Shown piece after piece: positions 60,943 through 64,000 of a DNA stretch of 64,000 bases. Every line of letters begins with the position of its first letter. The first letter of the stretch is position 1. This DNA is from Mucilaginibacter ginsenosidivorax (GTDB lineage: Bacteria; Bacteroidota; Bacteroidia; Sphingobacteriales; Sphingobacteriaceae): the NCBI RefSeq assembly GCF_007971525.1, contig NZ_CP042437.1, positions 4,216,001-4,280,000 on the forward strand. The letters run 5' to 3'. The notes below the pieces were generated by a model. It ran no database searches, was not told the origin of the DNA, and saw nothing but the letters and a program-made list of their open reading frames with translations. The translations under genes were made by a program, and so were the position numbers.

Positions 60943-63415
60943 AATTGTTATTATTATTGCTGCTGCCTTCCTTCAAGTCATCATTGTTAATGGCCTTTTT
61001 GGGTTTCTTAGGCTTCTCTGCCGAAAGGCCTCCAAACTTATAAGTAAATGTAAGTTCGATACTGCGGTTGTGCATAATGTTTACCGCATTCTGATTAATG
61101 TTGCCCGAATTAACAACTGTTGGTATCCTGAAACCATTAGTCAGGAAGTTATCTGCACCAATCCCGATGCTTCCTTTTTTGTTGGCAAACTTCCGGTTAA
61201 AGCTTAAATTATATACCCCGAAACTGCCCTGGTAACCCTGTAGCTGTATTTGGCGCGAGCGGCGAAAGGCAAATGCCTGTACCGAGTACTTGTCTGACAG
61301 GTCATAGCTGCCAAATATGCGGTAGTTGGCCACCCAGCCATGGTTTGACGCGCGGAAAAGCGGGTCGGGGTCCTGGTTATCCAAATCTAAATAGTACATA
61401 TCAAGGCCGCCATTGAGACTTAGTTTGCTGGTGAGCGTAAGGTTGGCCGATAAGCTCATGCCATAGGCATTTTGCTTGCCCAAATTTTGATAGCTTGTTT
61501 TTATGGTATCGCCGCTGCTTGACCGGATGGTTTGGATAGCATCATTGGTATTGCGCATAAAAGCCGAAATATTGAAATGGTTGCTCTTGATATTGGTGCT
61601 GTAGGCCAGCTCAAAATTATTGGTAAACTCGGGTTGCAGGCCGGGGTTACCGCTGGTTATATTTAGCGCATTGGACGCCTGTATATTGGGATTTAAAAAC
61701 TCGATAGATGGGCGCTGTATGCGGCGGTTGTAGCCCAGTTTAATCATGTCGCCGTTATCAAACTTTTTGCTGATGTTAAGGCTGGGCACCAATATGCCAT
61801 AATCGGGGATGTTGACTGCCTGCCCGCTCTGAAAATCGGCGCTGATGGAGGTGTACTCGTACCGGGTACCGGCCTTAATGGTGTAATTTTTAAAGGGGTT
61901 AAAGGTAAATGACACGTATCCCGATGCCACATTTTGCTTGTAATTAAACGCGTTTGACAGGCTGGCCGATGATACAGGCTGATAGTCAAGCGAGCCATCG
62001 GCTGCCGATAGGTAGGTGTAATTACTGGTTACTGTTCTTACAATATCCTTGGCGCCAAATTCAAGCAGCTGGTTTTTGGCAAGCGGCGTTTGGTAATCGG
62101 CCTCAAGGGTAAGTTCTTTATTAACGCTGTTGTTATTGTTTTTTAAACCACCCGTTGATGCGCCATCTGTTTGATCAAGAAAAATGCTTTCAAAGTTGTT
62201 GTGGCGGTTATTCTGGCTGTACTCGGTCAAAAAACTGAACTCCCGGTCGGGCTTTTTGCCGGTGAGCGTGTAAGTTAGGGTGGCATCAACCGAGTTGGAA
62301 TTGTTGGTGATATTGTTTTTTTGCAGCGACGAACCGGTAAGCACATCATTCAGGTAGCTGTTGGTTAAAAAGTTGTCCTGTACGGTGGGGTGGTTGTTGG
62401 CACCAAATACTACCCCCAGGCTAAGCGAGTTATGCGCGCTGATATCATAATCTAATCCGGCATTATACCGGGCAAACAAATATTTGTTGTGTGTATTGGC
62501 CGATTGTGTGGTTTGTAAGGCATCGCCGTTAGTAAGGCTGGTTACTGTTTGGCTATTGTTAAACTCGCCGGGGATATTGTAGCCAGTACGCCCAAAGCCA
62601 CCCAATGAAAAGGTAAGCTTGCCGGTTTTGTAGCCGCCGTTAAGGCCCAAATCGGCACCGCGTGTACCCGCGGCTGCATTCAGGTTAAGGGTAAGGCCCT
62701 GCAATGTGTTTTGTTTCAGGATGATGTTGATAATCCCGCCAGATCCTTCGGCATCGTATTTGGCCGATGGCGAAGTGATCACCTCCACGCTTTTAATCAA
62801 ATCGGCAGGGATTTGTTTTAAAGCGTCGGACACGCTGGCCGAGGCCATGGCCGAAGGCTTGCCGTTAATGAGCACTTTAATATTTGAGCTGCCGCGCACG
62901 CTTACATTGCCATCAAGGTCAACAGATACCATGGGCACGCGTTTCATTACGTCTGTGGCATCGCCGCCGCGGGCGGTAAGGTCGTTTTCGGCGTTATATA
63001 CGGTGCGGTCTATCTTTTCTTCAATCAATGCTTTTTTGCCGGTAACCTGTACTTCTTTCAGCAATTTGCTATCGGGGCTAAGTAAAATTCGGCCCAGTTT
63101 AAGCATGCCACTCTCAACTTTAATATTGGCGATGGTTTTATTGGCATAGCCCATAAAGTTTATCCTTATGCGGTAAGTGCCCGCAGGTAATTTATCAATG
63201 GTAAATTTGCCATCGGTAGCTGTTACGGTGCCATTTACAACCTTATTACTTGCCTGGTCAAAAACAGATACGGTAGCATAATCTACCGGTTTTTGGCTCA
63301 CTGAATCAATAACGGTACCGGTAATGCCGGTGCCCGCATCGGTAATTATAGTAGCGGCCTTTACCATAGTGATTGGTAAAAGGAACAATAGCAGGAATTG
63401 TAATTTTAGTTTCAT
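60941..63415 (-). CDS. Outer-membrane beta-barrel receptor with carboxypeptidase-like regulatory domain
   Basis: The 824-residue protein has a signal peptide (MKLKLQFLLLFLLPITMVKA), a CarboxypepD_reg-like domain (about 30-105), a plug (about 125-225: IKVLINGKPSAMASASVSDAL, SVEVITSPSAKYDAEGSGG) and the OMP_b-brl_3 barrel with RIQRPSIEFLNPN and TSGNPGLQPEFTN. The C-terminal tail is Lys/Asn-rich. It is a paralogue of the 812-residue protein at 32571. It has no SusD neighbour, so a substrate cannot be named. Confidence 0.88.
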   Translation of the reverse strand: MKLKLQFLLLFLLPITMVKAATIITDAGTGITGTVIDSVSQKPVDYATVSVFDQASNKVVNGTVTATDGKFTIDKLPAGTYRIRINFMGYANKTIANIKVESGMLKLGRILLSPDSKLLKEVQVTGKKALIEEKIDRTVYNAENDLTARGGDATDVMKRVPMVSVDLDGNVSVRGSSNIKVLINGKPSAMASASVSDALKQIPADLIKSVEVITSPSAKYDAEGSGGIINIILKQNTLQGLTLNLNAAAGTRGADLGLNGGYKTGKLTFSLGGFGRTGYNIPGEFNNSQTVTSLTNGDALQTTQSANTHNKYLFARYNAGLDYDISAHNSLSLGVVFGANNHPTVQDNFLTNSYLNDVLTGSSLQKNNITNNSNSVDATLTYTLTGKKPDREFSFLTEYSQNNRHNNFESIFLDQTDGASTGGLKNNNNSVNKELTLEADYQTPLAKNQLLEFGAKDIVRTVTSNYTYLSAADGSLDYQPVSSASLSNAFNYKQNVASGYVSFTFNPFKNYTIKAGTRYEYTSISADFQSGQAVNIPDYGILVPSLNISKKFDNGDMIKLGYNRRIQRPSIEFLNPNIQASNALNITSGNPGLQPEFTNNFELAYSTNIKSNHFNISAFMRNTNDAIQTIRSSSGDTIKTSYQNLGKQNAYGMSLSANLTLTSKLSLNGGLDMYYLDLDNQDPDPLFRASNHGWVANYRIFGSYDLSDKYSVQAFAFRRSRQIQLQGYQGSFGVYNLSFNRKFANKKGSIGIGADNFLTNGFRIPTVVNSGNINQNAVNIMHNRSIELTFTYKFGGLSAEKPKKPKKAINNDDLKEGSSNNNNN

Positions 63416-64000
63416 GCTCCAAATAAAAACTAATGAGGCCGTTTGGTAAAACGCGATAGACGGGCGTAAAGAAATAATCGACCAGAAGACAAATCAACAT
63501 GACGGAGAGTTGCTTGGGTATAGCTGGTAGCGGTTTATCGACACAAACAGCCCCCTGGTCGATAGATAAGCGGGATTAATGGTTTGTAGGAACTTATAAG
63601 AAACAATGCCACCATTACGAACGGCCGGGGCGTCTCCCTGGGGCGCTACAGGCAACCGCATGCAATTGGGTTAACATAACTTAACACATTTTAGATAAAA
63701 TATTATAAATATTTGGTAATCAATATTTTATATTTTATCATGGTTAACACCTGATACCTCTATTATTTAGGCAGGATCAGGGTAATAAAAACAAAGTATC
63801 GCTTAATACTTGTATGTCACAAGCTTATTCCGTCAGCAATCAAGTTGCCCTCAAAACCGCCCCCCTCTTTTTTACACTTATGTTGTATTTACAAGCCATT
63901 ATTGTTTTAAAGCAAATATTGATTACATTGATAGCATGCTTTAAAAATACTTTCTTAGTAAAAGAAGTAATACAATATATTGGCGCCTATAAATATTTAT
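63416..64000. other. Gene-free end of window
   Basis: The last 585 bases are AT-rich after 63660, with only short open frames that have no coding character. They probably hold the promoter of the receptor gene and the start of whatever lies beyond. Confidence 0.5.

Noticed and set aside
1..64000. tRNA or rRNA genes
   Set aside because: I saw no cloverleaf with a GTTCGAATC-type T arm and no rRNA-like sequence in any gap; a tRNAscan run would settle it.

Overview
The window looks like a chromosomal segment of a Bacteroidota bacterium of the Sphingobacteriaceae, most like Mucilaginibacter or Pedobacter. The pointers are a half-one-component/hybrid kinase with propeller repeats, a type IX secretion (CHU_C/gliding-type) C-terminal domain, two outer-membrane beta-barrel receptors with carboxypeptidase-like regulatory domains, bacillithiol synthesis (bshC), the Bacteroidota-specific small protein DUF4295 behind rpmB-rpmG, and -7 boxes of the TAnnTTTG type. 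The genus is inferred from gene content only; there is no rRNA gene in the window.

Layout. 1-3.4 kb: 3' part of a large hybrid sensor kinase. 3.5-6.9 kb: TfoX-like protein, an ECF42-type sigma factor with its DGPF/YCII partner, and a second ECF sigma factor overlapping a membrane protein. 7-13.6 kb: DUF6427 membrane protein, then a tightly overlapping run purQ-coaX-outer membrane protein-lptC and a PpiD-like foldase. 14-18 kb: conserved DUF2480, DUF3108 and DUF3109 proteins, a YjjG-type HAD phosphatase and scpA. 18-26.5 kb: dxs, an LpxH-like hydrolase, a DinB/HicB pair, a retropepsin-like secreted protein, gmd and a Wzi/RemB-like outer-membrane protein. 26.5-35.4 kb: a MazEF/PemK-type toxin-antitoxin pair, an ABC exporter, a glycosyltransferase, pth, an outer-membrane receptor and an ArsC/Spx-like protein. 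35.6-43.1 kb: M1-like peptidase, bshC, rimO, ftsY and the rpmB-rpmG-DUF4295 cluster. 43.3-49.1 kb: acs, CsbD, Uma2, surE, lpxB. 49-52.6 kb: a cluster of tiny ORFs, an MFS exporter and a 1-kb gene-poor AT-rich gap. 52.6-60.8 kb: an IS1182-type insertion sequence, a secreted propeller protein, a second hybrid kinase and a type IX-secreted adhesin-like protein. 60.9-63.4 kb: a second outer-membrane receptor; the last 0.6 kb holds no gene I can support.

Most genes are housekeeping or cell-envelope functions (lipid A: lpxB, lpxH-like, lptC; isoprenoids: dxs; surface polysaccharide: gmd, Wzi-like; outer membrane receptors).

The most striking non-genic signal is a set of at least fifteen short tandem arrays. 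Typically each has five units of seven bases (35 bp), with a partly fixed and partly variable unit. The unit differs from site to site but the design is the same. Many arrays start within a base or two of a stop codon or end 0-12 bases before a start codon. Several occur as inverted pairs across an intergenic gap, and two arrays sit in frame inside bshC. I know of no published description of this class. Besides these, there are three families of longer palindromic intergenic elements, one of which has been split by the IS at what looks like its apex.
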